Of a stretch of 59,912 nucleotides of DNA, positions 43,755 through 53,400 are shown one piece after another (the first letter of the stretch is position 1; each line of letters starts with the position of its first letter). The DNA is from Gammaproteobacteria bacterium. Lineage in GTDB: Bacteria > Pseudomonadota > Gammaproteobacteria > Steroidobacterales > Woeseiaceae. The stretch covers positions 1 through 59,912 of the forward strand of contig JAOTVR010000014.1 in assembly GCA_029863305.1 (NCBI GenBank), written 5' to 3'. Made by a program: the position numbers and the translations under genes. The notes below the pieces were generated by a model. The model made no database searches and was not told the origin of the DNA. It worked only from the letters and a program-made list of their open reading frames with translations.

Positions 43755-44951
43755 TCACGGTTTTCTGACCGCGACAACCTCGCTTGCGATCGATTTTATC
43801 TCGTCGCGAACGGCGCCAGCATACGGAGAATCCACCAACGTCCTGATCCAGGCTTCCTCGATCTCCTCCTCATCGATCAAGTCGCACTCCATGTTTCGCA
43901 GCAGCTTCGTCGCTTCAGCGGGAAGCGCGTCGGGGAATTCGCGTCCGGCCAACTTCCCCCAAAGCCCTGCCCAGTAGCGCGCCACGGTCCAGGGATTGTA
44001 CCCGCCGCCGCCCAGGACGACAGTGGGATGATCCAGGGCTATGAGCTTTTCGACAGCATGCCACAAAGCGCCGTTGCTCAGCAGCATGCCGGACAGGGGA
44101 TCGCCGGCCAGGCAATCTGCACCGCAGCACAGGACGAGCGCATCCGGTGAGAATGCGTCCGCAAGCGGCAAAACCGCCTGCTCGACCAGGTAGTCGAGTT
44201 CGCTGTCATTGATGCCCTTCGGCACGGGCAGGTTGCGGGCACCGCCCTTGCGCCTCTCGCCGAGCTTGCCGCTGTAGGGCCAGCGATCCTGTTCGTGAAT
44301 GGAAACGGTCATTACCCGCGCTTCGTCGACGAAAGCATCCTCCACGCCATCGCCATGGTGTGCGTCGAGATCGACGTACAGGACTTTCTCCCGGCCGCGC
44401 CCCAGGAAAGTGCGGATTGCAAATACCGGATCGTTGAAATAACAAAAACCGCTGGCCCGATCAGGGCGACCGTGATGCGTGCCGCCCGACGGGTGGAACA
44501 CCACATGACCTTCACAGGCGAGCTCTGCCGCCATGATCGAACCACCGACGGCCGTCGCTGCCCGCTCAAACAGCCCGGGGAACAGGGGATTCTCGAAGGT
44601 ACCGAAGTGATGGCGTGAACGAATTTCCGGGGCTACCTGCCCCGTCGAATCTGCGTATTGCAGCGCCTCGACATAGGCTCGATCATGGAATTCAGTCAGT
44701 TGACTGACCGTCGCAGGTGAACTGGTGCGGAAGAATTCCTCGGGTAACCAGCCGAGCGCACGTACAAGGTCCAGCACCGTGGAGTGACGCATGATATTCA
44801 GCGGATGATGTCTGCCGAAAGCCGATCGTCGAAAAACATCGCTGCCGATGTACAATGGTTTTGGCCTTTTGGGCCGAATCGCCAGCGATCGGTGATTTGA
44901 CATCACGGCAGGTGCGGTGCGCGCACTGTTTTCCTGTTGTGGACTTTGCAT
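43755..44951 (-). CDS. Histone deacetylase/AcuC-family deacylase
   Basis: A 398-residue zinc hydrolase of the arginase/deacetylase fold. Active-site parts are intact: HPSGGTHHGRPDRA with the catalytic histidine pair, VLYVDLDAHHGDGVEDAF with zinc ligands, LVLCCGADCLAGDPL with the third ligand, and VVLGGGGYNPWT with the catalytic tyrosine. Members remove acyl groups from lysine or polyamines. It is the first gene of the sulfur operon, 37 bases ahead of the radical-SAM gene. A role in trimming acyl or lipoyl groups is possible but unproven. A second in-frame ATG at 44903 could be the start. Confidence 0.9.
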   Translation of the reverse strand: MQSPQQENSARTAPAVMSNHRSLAIRPKRPKPLYIGSDVFRRSAFGRHHPLNIMRHSTVLDLVRALGWLPEEFFRTSSPATVSQLTEFHDRAYVEALQYADSTGQVAPEIRSRHHFGTFENPLFPGLFERAATAVGGSIMAAELACEGHVVFHPSGGTHHGRPDRASGFCYFNDPVFAIRTFLGRGREKVLYVDLDAHHGDGVEDAFVDEARVMTVSIHEQDRWPYSGKLGERRKGGARNLPVPKGINDSELDYLVEQAVLPLADAFSPDALVLCCGADCLAGDPLSGMLLSNGALWHAVEKLIALDHPTVVLGGGGYNPWTVARYWAGLWGKLAGREFPDALPAEATKLLRNMECDLIDEEEIEEAWIRTLVDSPYAGAVRDEIKSIASEVVAVRKP

Positions 44952-44997
44952 ACAGGACCGATAGAGGTAATTTCCAGACAGGTGCGTCGGACGAGAG

Positions 44998-45039
44998 TAT
45001 TCTATCCACCTAATAAAGACAATTCTGATATTCTAATAT
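44998..45039. promoter_or_regulatory. Candidate operator in the divergent sulfur promoter region
   Basis: In the 133-base gap between the HDAC-led operon and dsrE3A, TATTCTA occurs at 44998-45004 and 45029-45035, 31 bases apart (about three helical turns). The second copy sits inside a perfect inverted repeat ATATT-CT-AATAT at 45028-45039. This suits binding by the ArsR dimer encoded in the operon. The match to that regulator is inference. Confidence 0.5.
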
Positions 45040-45084
45040 GCCCTGCGGGATCCGATCGGCCGAAACATAAAGAGGTGATATTCA

Positions 45085-45624
45085 ATGTCCAGTGAAGCTC
45101 AGGTAGTTCAAGATACGGTGAGTGCAGCACCAGTTGCCGCTCCCGAAACCAAAAGTATGTCGATGATCGTGACGAAAGGCAGCCTGGACTGGGCCTATCC
45201 GCCGTTTATTCTGGCGACGACTGCCGCAGCGATGGGCCTTCCGGTAACGATGTTCTTTACGTTTTATGGGTTGCCGCTGCTGCTGAAAAAACTCGACCTG
45301 ACGCTGACAGCCGCTGGCAATCCAGCGATGAAGATGCCGATGATGGGTGCCCACATGGGGCTGCCGAACATACTGACGGCTATTCCCGGCGTCGATGCAG
45401 CCTGTTCCAAGATGATGAAAAACCTGATGAACAAGAAAGGCGTGGCATCGATCGAAGATCTTCGTGAACTCGCGATTGAAGCCGACGTCCGGATGATCGC
45501 GTGCCAGATGACGATGGACTTGTTCGAATATTCGCTTGACGACATGATCGAGGGTCCGGAGTTGGGCGGCGCAGCCACCTATATCGAATGCGCAACCCAA
45601 TCGGATATCAATCTCTTTATCTGA
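45085..45624 (+). CDS. dsrE3A: DsrE3A-type sulfur transferase
   Basis: A 179-residue cytoplasmic DsrE/F/H-like protein that passes sulfur with TusA. Family signs are PVTMFFTFYGLPLLLKK, MMGAHMGLPN and DVRMIACQMTMDLFEYS, where C140 is the likely sulfur-carrying cysteine. It has an unstructured 25-residue N-terminal tail. An AGAGGTG ribosome site precedes it. The dsrE3A-tusA pair is typical of sHdr and rDsr sulfur oxidisers. It diverges from the HDAC/lipoate/sHdr operon. Confidence 0.9.
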   Translation: MSSEAQVVQDTVSAAPVAAPETKSMSMIVTKGSLDWAYPPFILATTAAAMGLPVTMFFTFYGLPLLLKKLDLTLTAAGNPAMKMPMMGAHMGLPNILTAIPGVDAACSKMMKNLMNKKGVASIEDLRELAIEADVRMIACQMTMDLFEYSLDDMIEGPELGGAATYIECATQSDINLFI

Positions 45625-45673
45625 TCACCATCATCAACCTACGAACCAGACAATAAAACCGGAGCAACAGCAA

Positions 45674-45904
45674 ATGGCTGATCACACACTTGATGCGAAG
45701 GGGCTCAACTGCCCGCTACCCATTCTGAAGGCGAGAAAGGCGTTGAAGGAGGTGCCTGCCGGCGGCACGTTGGAGATTCTGGCCACTGATCCCGGCTCGG
45801 TCGCGGACTTTGAAGCCTTTTGCCGCCAGACGGGAAACGAGTTGCTTGAACACTCGGTCGACGACTCGATTTACCGATTCCTGATCAAGCACACGGCAGC
45901 CTGA
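45674..45904 (+). CDS. tusA: TusA, sulfur carrier protein
   Basis: A 76-residue central sulfur carrier. The signature LDAKGLNCPLPILKARKAL contains the active cysteine C13 in CPxP, followed by the conserved PAGGTLEILATDPGS loop. It lies 49 bases after dsrE3A, with a GGAGCAAC ribosome site. In sulfur oxidisers TusA receives persulfide from rhodanese and exchanges it with DsrE proteins before delivery to the oxidising complex. Confidence 0.96.
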   Translation: MADHTLDAKGLNCPLPILKARKALKEVPAGGTLEILATDPGSVADFEAFCRQTGNELLEHSVDDSIYRFLIKHTAA

Positions 45905-45924
45905 GCCGCCGCATTGCGAGGCGC

Positions 45925-45955
45925 CGAGAGCCGGGTCCCGGCGCGCCGATTCTCG
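45925..45955 (+). terminator. Hairpin after tusA
   Basis: GCCGGG-T-CCCGGC (45930-45942) is nested in CGAGA/TCTCG (45925-45929 with 45951-45955), with an eight-base bulge on the right side. No T run follows, so it may be a weak terminator, a processing element or chance in GC-rich DNA. Confidence 0.3.
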
Positions 45956-46057
45956 TGTGCCTTAGTCTTCTCAACCTTGTTGGCGTGCAGTCGTCAGTGC
46001 TTTCTTGATTACGGTGTTGTACTAGATTTCTAAGAATTCATCAGACGGAGCATTTCG

Positions 46058-47374
46058 GTGGTGGACAAAAAACGTGGAATTCATGCGCTGTACGCGAAAG
46101 ACCCTGTCGAAGCAGATGAACTCGTTTGGGGCAGACGGACCGATCCGATCACGCGTCGTGGCTTTCTGACACAGAGCAGCCTGATCGCAATGTCAACTGC
46201 GGTCGGCGCCTCAATTCCATTCGCCCAATTGATGCCCGGTGGACTGATTCCGGCTGCAGTCGCACAATCCAGCCAGGCCTTCCAGATTCCTGGCAAGGAA
46301 GGATTGATCATTCTGAATGACCGCCCGGTCAATGCAGAAACGCCCGCGCACCTGCTCGACGACGACGTCACGCCGGCGAAGTACCTGTTTGTCCGCAACA
46401 ATGGCACGCCGCCGGTCGCCGACCGGATTGATCCCGACAACTGGGTGCTCGAAATCGATGGTGAATCGATAACACAAAGCCGGTCTTTTTCGATCGCCGA
46501 GCTGAAAAGACGATTCAGGCACTACACCTATCAACTGCAACTGGAATGCGGCGGCAATGGCCGCAGCGAATTTGTACCACCCGCGTCCGGCAATCAATGG
46601 TCGATTGGCGCAATCGGTTGCCCGTCGTGGACCGGCGTTCGGCTCCGGGATGTGCTCGAGGAAGTGGGCATCAACGACGATGCGGTCTACGTCGCCTATT
46701 ACGGCGCCGATACGCATGCCAGTGGTGATCCGAAAAAAGTCCCGATTTCTCGCGGTGTGCCCGTAGCCAAGGCGCTCGAGAAGGAGACGCTCATCGCCTG
46801 GGCGATGAACGGCGAAGACATCCCGCATATGAACGGTTATCCCCTGCGGCTTGTTTGTGCAGGCTGGCCCGGCTCGGTATGCGGTAAGTGGCTGAATCGC
46901 ATCGTCGTGCGTAACCGGGTCCACGATGGACCGAAGATGACCGGTACGTCGTATCGCGTACCGTGCCAGTCAGTGGCACCAGGTAGCGTCGTGCCGGAAG
47001 AGCAGATGTGCATTATCGAGTCAATGCCGGTCAAGTCACTCATCACGTTTCCAAAGTCAGGTATCGAACACGCTCTGGGAGAGGCATTCGCGGTACGAGG
47101 CCATGCCTGGGCCGGCGATCTTGACGTAAAGACTGTCGATGTATCCATCGATTTCGGATCAACCTGGCAGAAAGCGAAACTCAAGGCGCCGGTCAATCGC
47201 CTGGCCTGGCAGCATTGGAATGCCGTCATCGAATTTCCGCAAGCCGGCTACTACGAAGTCTGGGCGCGCGCGACCGATAGCGCCGACCAGGCACAGCCTA
47301 TGGTATTGCCAGGATGGAATCCAAAAGGCTATCTGAACAACGCCTGCCATCGCATCGCGGTGCGAGTCGCCTGA
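46058..47374 (+). CDS. soxC: SoxC-type sulfite dehydrogenase, molybdenum subunit
   Basis: Periplasmic molybdopterin enzyme of the sulfite oxidase family, 438 residues. It begins at a GTG (46058 or 46061) after GACGGAG. A Tat signal TRRGFLTQSSLIAMSTAVGA is present. The molybdenum-ligating cysteine is C164 in QLQLECGGNGRSEFVP, and the C-terminal dimerisation domain follows. No soxXYZAB genes are in the window, so it probably oxidises free sulfite, the sHdr product, to sulfate. It overlaps the cytochrome gene start by one base. Confidence 0.93.
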   Translation: MVDKKRGIHALYAKDPVEADELVWGRRTDPITRRGFLTQSSLIAMSTAVGASIPFAQLMPGGLIPAAVAQSSQAFQIPGKEGLIILNDRPVNAETPAHLLDDDVTPAKYLFVRNNGTPPVADRIDPDNWVLEIDGESITQSRSFSIAELKRRFRHYTYQLQLECGGNGRSEFVPPASGNQWSIGAIGCPSWTGVRLRDVLEEVGINDDAVYVAYYGADTHASGDPKKVPISRGVPVAKALEKETLIAWAMNGEDIPHMNGYPLRLVCAGWPGSVCGKWLNRIVVRNRVHDGPKMTGTSYRVPCQSVAPGSVVPEEQMCIIESMPVKSLITFPKSGIEHALGEAFAVRGHAWAGDLDVKTVDVSIDFGSTWQKAKLKAPVNRLAWQHWNAVIEFPQAGYYEVWARATDSADQAQPMVLPGWNPKGYLNNACHRIAVRVA

Positions 47375-47754
47375 TGGCAAAGCGACCGATTACCCTGCTT
47401 TGGATCGCTATTGCGTGGCTTGCCACTGCCGGTGCGCAGGAAACACAACTCGATGCTTTTACCGGACTCAAGATGTCGGGTGACTGGGAACTCGTACGCA
47501 ACAATTGCATCGCCTGCCACTCGCCCAGGCTGATTACTCAGCAGCGTGGCAGCGAAGCACAGTGGCTGAACATGATTCGCTGGATGCAGGCGAAGCAGAA
47601 CCTGTGGGAATTTGATCCGCTAACCGAGGGCAAGATCATCGCCTATCTCGCGGAAAACTACCCACCGGAAGCGTCTCGACGTCGCGCCGCGATACCGCCG
47701 GACCTGATGCCACCAAATCCGTTTGCGCCACCAACGATACAACACGATGAGTAG
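47374..47754 (+). CDS. Monoheme cytochrome c, electron acceptor of the SoxC-type enzyme
   Basis: A 126-residue exported cytochrome c with signal peptide (TLLWIAIAWLATAGA). The single heme motif CIACH is at residues 45-49, and a methionine in DLMPPNPF may be the sixth ligand. Its ATG overlaps the soxC stop (TGATG), so the two are co-translated. It takes the place of SoxD, which in Paracoccus is a larger diheme protein; here it is closer in size to a SorB-type subunit. Confidence 0.88.
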   Translation: MAKRPITLLWIAIAWLATAGAQETQLDAFTGLKMSGDWELVRNNCIACHSPRLITQQRGSEAQWLNMIRWMQAKQNLWEFDPLTEGKIIAYLAENYPPEASRRRAAIPPDLMPPNPFAPPTIQHDE

Positions 47755-47778
47755 CAACACCTATCACAGGACAACGGC

Positions 47779-48168
47779 ATGCTGGTAAATCCATCTGATC
47801 TGGTCGCCAAAGCGAAGGCGACAATTACGGAATGTTCGGTTAGTGACGCACATGGCTGCATTGCTTCGGACACGCTGCTTATCGACATTCGCGAGCCGGC
47901 GGAATACACCAGAGGTCACATACCGGGAGCGCTGCACCTGCCGCGCGGCCTGCTCGAATTCGACCTGCACAATCTCGTCGAGCGGGCGCGCATCGACATG
48001 AACGTTCCGCACGAGGAGCAGCCGATCGTCCTTTATTGCGGCACCGGGGGCCGATCGTCACTTGCCGCAAAAACTGCGGAGGATCTTGGCTACAAGAACG
48101 TCAAATCGATGGCCGGTGGAATCGTCGCCTGGGCACAGGCAGGATTACCGATAGACTGCCCCGAGTAG
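47779..48168 (+). CDS. Single-domain rhodanese
   Basis: A 129-residue sulfurtransferase. The catalytic loop is LYCGTGGRSSLAA with C87, and DIREPAEYTRGHIPGALHLP is the standard rhodanese start region. There is no signal peptide, so it acts in the cytoplasm, where it could load sulfane sulfur onto TusA. It follows the cytochrome gene by 24 bases in the soxC operon. Confidence 0.94.
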   Translation: MLVNPSDLVAKAKATITECSVSDAHGCIASDTLLIDIREPAEYTRGHIPGALHLPRGLLEFDLHNLVERARIDMNVPHEEQPIVLYCGTGGRSSLAAKTAEDLGYKNVKSMAGGIVAWAQAGLPIDCPE

Positions 48169-48182
48169 CGAACCGTTTCCCG

Positions 48183-48764
48183 TCAGTCCTTTACAACGCG
48201 TTTTTGAATCACCTTAACGTGCGGCGGCCCGCCGTGCGGACCCTTGTGATGCGGACCCTTATGATCGATGAAATGTACCTCGCTGCCATGCCCGGCAGAC
48301 TCGAGTAAGGCCTTTATGGCCTGTTGAGTCGCTTCATCGATAGGCTTGCCGCTCATGATCATGATCCCATCCATGCTCTCGGCGGTGACAAATTTCCTGT
48401 CGTGCCTGACGTGAACATCCACGTCTTCACCGTGCTGGTCGCTCACCCAGACGGCGCCGTGATGACCACCGTCAAAAAACGGCATCTTGATGCTCTTGCC
48501 TTCGACATCGAAAGTGAAGCCATCCGTGTCTCGGGAAACCAATATCGTTCTGCCTTCTTTGTCGACGATTGAACGAGTCTCGCCCTCCTGCAAATCGTGC
48601 AGGTCGAATCCGAGTTCATCGCTGTCGAGCTCGATCCGGACCTCATCGTCCCCGCTGTCACCGACTATTTCCATCACCATCTTTCGCTTGACTTCCTCGT
48701 CTGCCAACGCGACGCCAAGCAGGCCGAGCGCACCGATCGTCAATGCAATTTTTCCCAGTTTCAT
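48183..48764 (-). CDS. Exported hypothetical protein with His-rich C-terminus
   Basis: The ATG at 48764 gives 193 residues with a signal peptide (LTIGALGLLGVALA). The mature part is acidic and beta-rich, with no recognised domain. Near the C-terminus HKGPHHKGPHGGPPHV is a short His-Gly-Pro repeat that could bind metal. Ends convergent with the rhodanese gene, 14 bases apart. A role in metal handling is possible but not shown. Confidence 0.75.
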   Translation of the reverse strand: MKLGKIALTIGALGLLGVALADEEVKRKMVMEIVGDSGDDEVRIELDSDELGFDLHDLQEGETRSIVDKEGRTILVSRDTDGFTFDVEGKSIKMPFFDGGHHGAVWVSDQHGEDVDVHVRHDRKFVTAESMDGIMIMSGKPIDEATQQAIKALLESAGHGSEVHFIDHKGPHHKGPHGGPPHVKVIQKRVVKD

Positions 48765-48917
48765 AATCTCATGCCCCATTTTCCTGATATACACGACTCC
48801 TAAGATGCGCATTGAGTCGATATCGTCGCAAAGTGCTCATCACCCATGCGGATCTGCACGGATTCTACTCGAATGGCGCACTCTTTTCGGGCGCAGCGGC
48901 GCTACAATGACTGACAC

Positions 48918-49547
48918 ATGAGCAACCTGCGCAAAGCACACTGGGAACAGGTTTACGCGACCCGGGAAAGCACCGAAGTATCGTGGTATCAGCCGGTGCC
49001 CGAGAAGTCCCTGCAACTGATTCGCGCGACGGGCGCACCGCACGCCGCCCCGATTCTCGATGTCGGCGGCGGCGCATCGACGCTTGTCGACCACCTGCTT
49101 GAGTCAGGCTTCAGCGATATCAGCGTTCTGGACATCGCCAGTGGCGCGTTCGGGCAATCGCGTGCCCGGCTCGGCCCCTTGTCCGATCAAGTCACGTGGA
49201 TCGTCTCCGACATCATCGCATTCGTCCCGTCACGCCTGTACGCGGTCTGGCATGACCGGGCAGTGTTTCACTTCCTGACAGGAGCGGCAGAGCGCAACCG
49301 CTATCTGAGCGTATTGCGCGAGTCCCTGCAGCCAGGAGGACATTTGTTGTTGGCCACGTTCGGGCCGCAAGGTCCACGACGTTGCAGTGGACTTGACACG
49401 CAGCGCTACTCGGTCGCCGACCTGCAGGATTTGCTTGGCGCAGATTTCACGCTGCGCGCGCACGAGCTCGATCAGCACAGCACCCCGACCGGGTCGGGGC
49501 AGCAATTTCTATATACGTGGTGGCAGTACGGTGCTGAGGACACTTAG
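48918..49547 (+). CDS. Class I SAM-dependent methyltransferase
   Basis: A 209-residue methyltransferase. It begins MSNLRKAHWEQVYATRE and has the SAM-binding motif ILDVGGGASTLVDHLL, then ISVLDIASGA with the acidic residue after strand 2, and WHDRAVFHFLT as motif IV. The WHDRAVFHFL signature is seen in small-molecule thiopurine/tellurite-type methyltransferases, but the substrate is unknown. Its end overlaps the convergent HDOD gene by four bases. Confidence 0.88.
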   Translation: MSNLRKAHWEQVYATRESTEVSWYQPVPEKSLQLIRATGAPHAAPILDVGGGASTLVDHLLESGFSDISVLDIASGAFGQSRARLGPLSDQVTWIVSDIIAFVPSRLYAVWHDRAVFHFLTGAAERNRYLSVLRESLQPGGHLLLATFGPQGPRRCSGLDTQRYSVADLQDLLGADFTLRAHELDQHSTPTGSGQQFLYTWWQYGAEDT

Positions 49548-50419
49548 CGTGTCATATTGCTGGCCAGGGACTGAACTCTTTCTTTCTGGCGCTCACTTAA
49601 TTCGGCCATTGCCTGCAAATCGTCGCCATCGAGTCCGAGCATTACCGCCCAGGAATTGAGGCTAAGCTGCTGATCTTGTGGTGCTTCAGTATTCTCGACA
49701 GCGGCAACTCCTGCAGCGACCACGACACCGAGTCGTTCCTCGCAATGCGATTGCGGAAACGCGCGATACTGGTACGCGGCCAGCATTGGCTGAGGCAATG
49801 ACCAGACTCTTGCAAGTTCAGCGGTCATGATCTTGTGATCCGTCGCAAATTCCGCGAGAAACAACCCGGACAGCGCTTCCGGCCTGCTTTGTTGCTGGTG
49901 TGCCGCGAGCACATTGTTCACCCGGGCCGGCTCCATGTGCACCAGCGCCATCAGACCCAGGTTGTGGCAAAGACCAGCCGAATACGCCAGATCCCGAACA
50001 GCATCGTCGGCCGCCTCATCTGCTGCCGCTATCTTCTTGCAGCACTCCGCAGACAGCAGCGATTGCATCCAGAATCGATCCGTTTTGAAGGATGGACATC
50101 CTTTGTTATTGAACGACTGTTGAATCGCCATCGCCAGCACCAGGGAACGCACGGTATCGACGCCGAGAACGCGGGATATCGCTTCACCAATGCTGTTCAC
50201 GGGCTCGGCGAGCCCGAAATACGCGGAGTTCGCAAGCCCGAGGAGCTTGGCACATATACCGGGGTCACCTTCAACCACTTCCGTAACCTTGTCGGCATCG
50301 ATAAATTCATCACCAAAGCACGTCAGTATCTGTTGTGCTGTCGCCGGCAGCGGCGGTAACGTCGCGATGGATTGTGCGAATCTAGTTGCTGTTTCACTTG
50401 TATTTGTTGCCGCAGTCAT
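49544..50419 (-). CDS. HDOD-domain signalling protein
   Basis: A 291-residue protein with an HDOD domain (about residues 15-215), a non-catalytic relative of HD phosphohydrolases found in signalling. Typical segments are LPPLPATAQQILTCFGDE, DPGICAKLLGLANSAYFG and ISRVLGVDTVRSLVLAMAIQ. No GGDEF, EAL or receiver domain is attached. It begins 8 bases after the giant sensor gene and probably works with it in the same c-di-GMP circuit. The ATG at 50419 has GAGAAGAG upstream. Confidence 0.9.
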   Translation of the reverse strand: MTAATNTSETATRFAQSIATLPPLPATAQQILTCFGDEFIDADKVTEVVEGDPGICAKLLGLANSAYFGLAEPVNSIGEAISRVLGVDTVRSLVLAMAIQQSFNNKGCPSFKTDRFWMQSLLSAECCKKIAAADEAADDAVRDLAYSAGLCHNLGLMALVHMEPARVNNVLAAHQQQSRPEALSGLFLAEFATDHKIMTAELARVWSLPQPMLAAYQYRAFPQSHCEERLGVVVAAGVAAVENTEAPQDQQLSLNSWAVMLGLDGDDLQAMAELSERQKERVQSLASNMTR

Positions 50420-50427
50420 ATCTCTTC

Positions 50428-53400
50428 TCAACCAGCTATTTTTTGGACAGCCGCAAGCTCGGAGTTTGAGCCTGCAGCACGAGGGAATTTTGGTGCCAGC
50501 ACATAGGGCCTGCCAATTGCAAAGCCTTGTGCATAGTCAGCGCCCAATTCTCGAACGACTTCGAGCAAGTCGTCGTTCTCAATGAATTCGGCGATAGTCT
50601 TGATGTTCAGGGTATTCGCTATATCGATGATCGACTTGACGAATATTCTGTCGGTCTTGTCGCGCAACAGATCGCGGATGTACATACCGTCAATTTTCAG
50701 ATAATCGACAGGGAGTTTCTTGAGGTAGCCGAAAGATGACAGGCCACTGCCGAAGTCATCTAACGCGAACTGGCAACCCATTTCCCGCAAAGTCATCATC
50801 AGGCTGCCTGCCTCGGCGACGCTGCGGATTACCGCGGTCTCCGTGATCTCGAAGTTTATTGTGCCCGGCGGCAACGGTGAGCGCTCAATGGCATCCATGA
50901 GAAACTTCGCAAATCGTTTGTCCCCAATGCTTGCGCCGGACAAGTTTATCCAGTAGTTGCGTTGATCGGCCTGAAACGACTGATGGATGAACAATGTATC
51001 GAGCAGGCTGCTGACCACCCACTGATCCAATTCGACGCTAAGTCCATAACGCTCCGCTGCCGGGAGAAATGCGCCGGGCGGAATAATGCGGCGAGTATCC
51101 GGATCGCGAAGCCGCAACAGGACTTCCAGTCGCTCGGGCTCGACAATGTCGTCCGACAAGGGTTTGATGGCCTGCGCGTAGATCGCGAAACGATTGTTAT
51201 CCATCGCCTCACGCAGCCGTTGCACCCAGCGCACCTGGCCACGGTGTGCCCGCGCCGAGTCCTTTTCGCCAGAAACCATGTGGACTCTGTTACGCCCGGC
51301 TTCCTTAGCTGCGTAGCACGCCGCATCGGCAAGTTGCTGCAGTTCATTGACGTCACCAACTGCCGGGTCAATCGGTACACCACCGATACTCACGCCGATT
51401 CGGTAAACCTCGGCATCCCAATGGAAGCGGAACACCTCGAGCGCCGATCGAATCGACTCTGCGATGCGTTTTGCGATGTCGTTGGGGCAATCCCACAGGA
51501 TTATGCCGAATTCGTCACCACCCAGTCTTGCAACAACATCGTTGGTGCGAACGCTCTCGACGAGGATCTCACTGACGGCGCGCAACAGCTGGTCGCCTGC
51601 CGAATGCCCGGAGGTGTCATTGACGACCTTGAATTGGTCGAGGTCCATGAACATCAGGTGACTGGGAGTCCGGGTGTTCTTGCCCATTTCCCAGGCCCGC
51701 TGCAACTGCGCTTCGAAAGCGCGGCGATTGAGCAACCCCGTTAACTCGTCATAACTGGCCTGGTACTCGAGCTGCACCGTAAGCTTGAGAGATTCGGTCA
51801 CATCCTGGATTTGAAGGACCGCGTAAAGAAACGCGCCGGTATCCGATCTGACAGCGGAAATGTTGGCGATCGACTGTAATTCCTCGCCATCGGCACCAAC
51901 GCATGCGAGCTTTTCGTCCAGGCTGTCCGAGTCACCGTCGATGAGCTTTTTGAATTCGGCGTTGAAGCGCTCGCGGTCACGCTCCTCAATCATGTCGGCG
52001 AAGGGGAGTGCTGGCAGGCTGTCTGCTTCCGGCCAAAACATGTTCTTCAGCGCCGGATTGCCGTCGAACAAGACGCCGGTTTTGGCGATCAGACCCATGC
52101 CCGTCGGCGCGTTCTCGAATGCACGCTGGAAGCGCGTCTCGACCTCGGTCCGCGCCTGAATTTCGCGCGACAACTTCTCATGACTCTGTTCCAGCTTGAG
52201 TCTCGCTTGCTCAATCGACGCCGTCCGTTCTTCGACCTGCGCGCGCAAACGGTCGTTGGTCCGTTCGACCTGCCGCGTGCGATACGCGATCGCCGCCCAG
52301 AAGCAGAGCAAAACGATGCCGATCACGGCCAGGACGAACCACGCTTGTTGCCAGAAGAACGGCTTCACGGAGAATCGATGAGTGGCAAACTCGCTGCTCC
52401 AATCACCACCGGGATAACGTGCGCGTAGCATGAATTCATACTCGCCAGGCGGAATGCGCGGATAGCTCACCGAGCGGTTGGTCGTCGCCGGCCCCCAGTC
52501 AGTGTCAGTGCCACCGAGTTTGTAGCTGTATTCAACGGCTCTCGGGTTCAACAGAGAAATTGCCGCGTATTCTATTTGTGCTCCGAGTTGTGTCGGCTCG
52601 ATCTCGCGATTATCGAGGATCTGTTTATGGTCCAGCGCGGTCTCTACCCGCACAATCGTCGGCGCCAGTTCGTTGCTTACCGGCATCTTTCGCGCCGTGT
52701 CCATGCGCGTGGCACCGTCAACCGTGCCAATCCAGAGCTGACCCTCCGAGTCGAAAAACGTAGCATGCACATTGGTTTCAAGACCGATGAAACCGACTTG
52801 CTGATTGTAGTGCGCGATATTCGGCTTGCCCGGCTCGAACTGGTACAAGCCCTGCTCGCCGCCAACCACTACCGTTCCATCCGGCATCGGCTCGACAACG
52901 TAAACCGTTTGGTCGGCCAGTGGTGTATCGGCACCAAAATTCGTAAATACGCCGCCCTGATAGTGATACAGGCCACCTTCCTCTGTTGCGACCCAGGCAG
53001 CATCCGGACCCGTCCGGCGAATGTGATCGAACAGAAGGTTTTCCAGGCCGACATCGCCGGCGATCAATTCTTCGTCGTAGTTGCCATCAGTGTTCGGTGT
53101 CAGCACCACAATACCGACCTCGTCTGCGCCATACCAGACGCTGCCATCCATCCACGTGTCGAGCGTATAGACGGAGCCTCCCCCGGGTACCGCGAATCGA
53201 TAGTGTTGCTGGTCCCACGGCGTGTATCGGAATACGCCGGACTCAAGCGTTGAATACCAAATCGCACCGTCGACGGCGACGCCAATATCAAGAATGTCGG
53301 CTGCGCCGGATGCGGTGATGTGCTCACCCTTCAGAGTATCGACATTGACCTGATACAAGCCCTTTTCTCGTACACCCGCCCAGAGATAGCCATCATCGGC

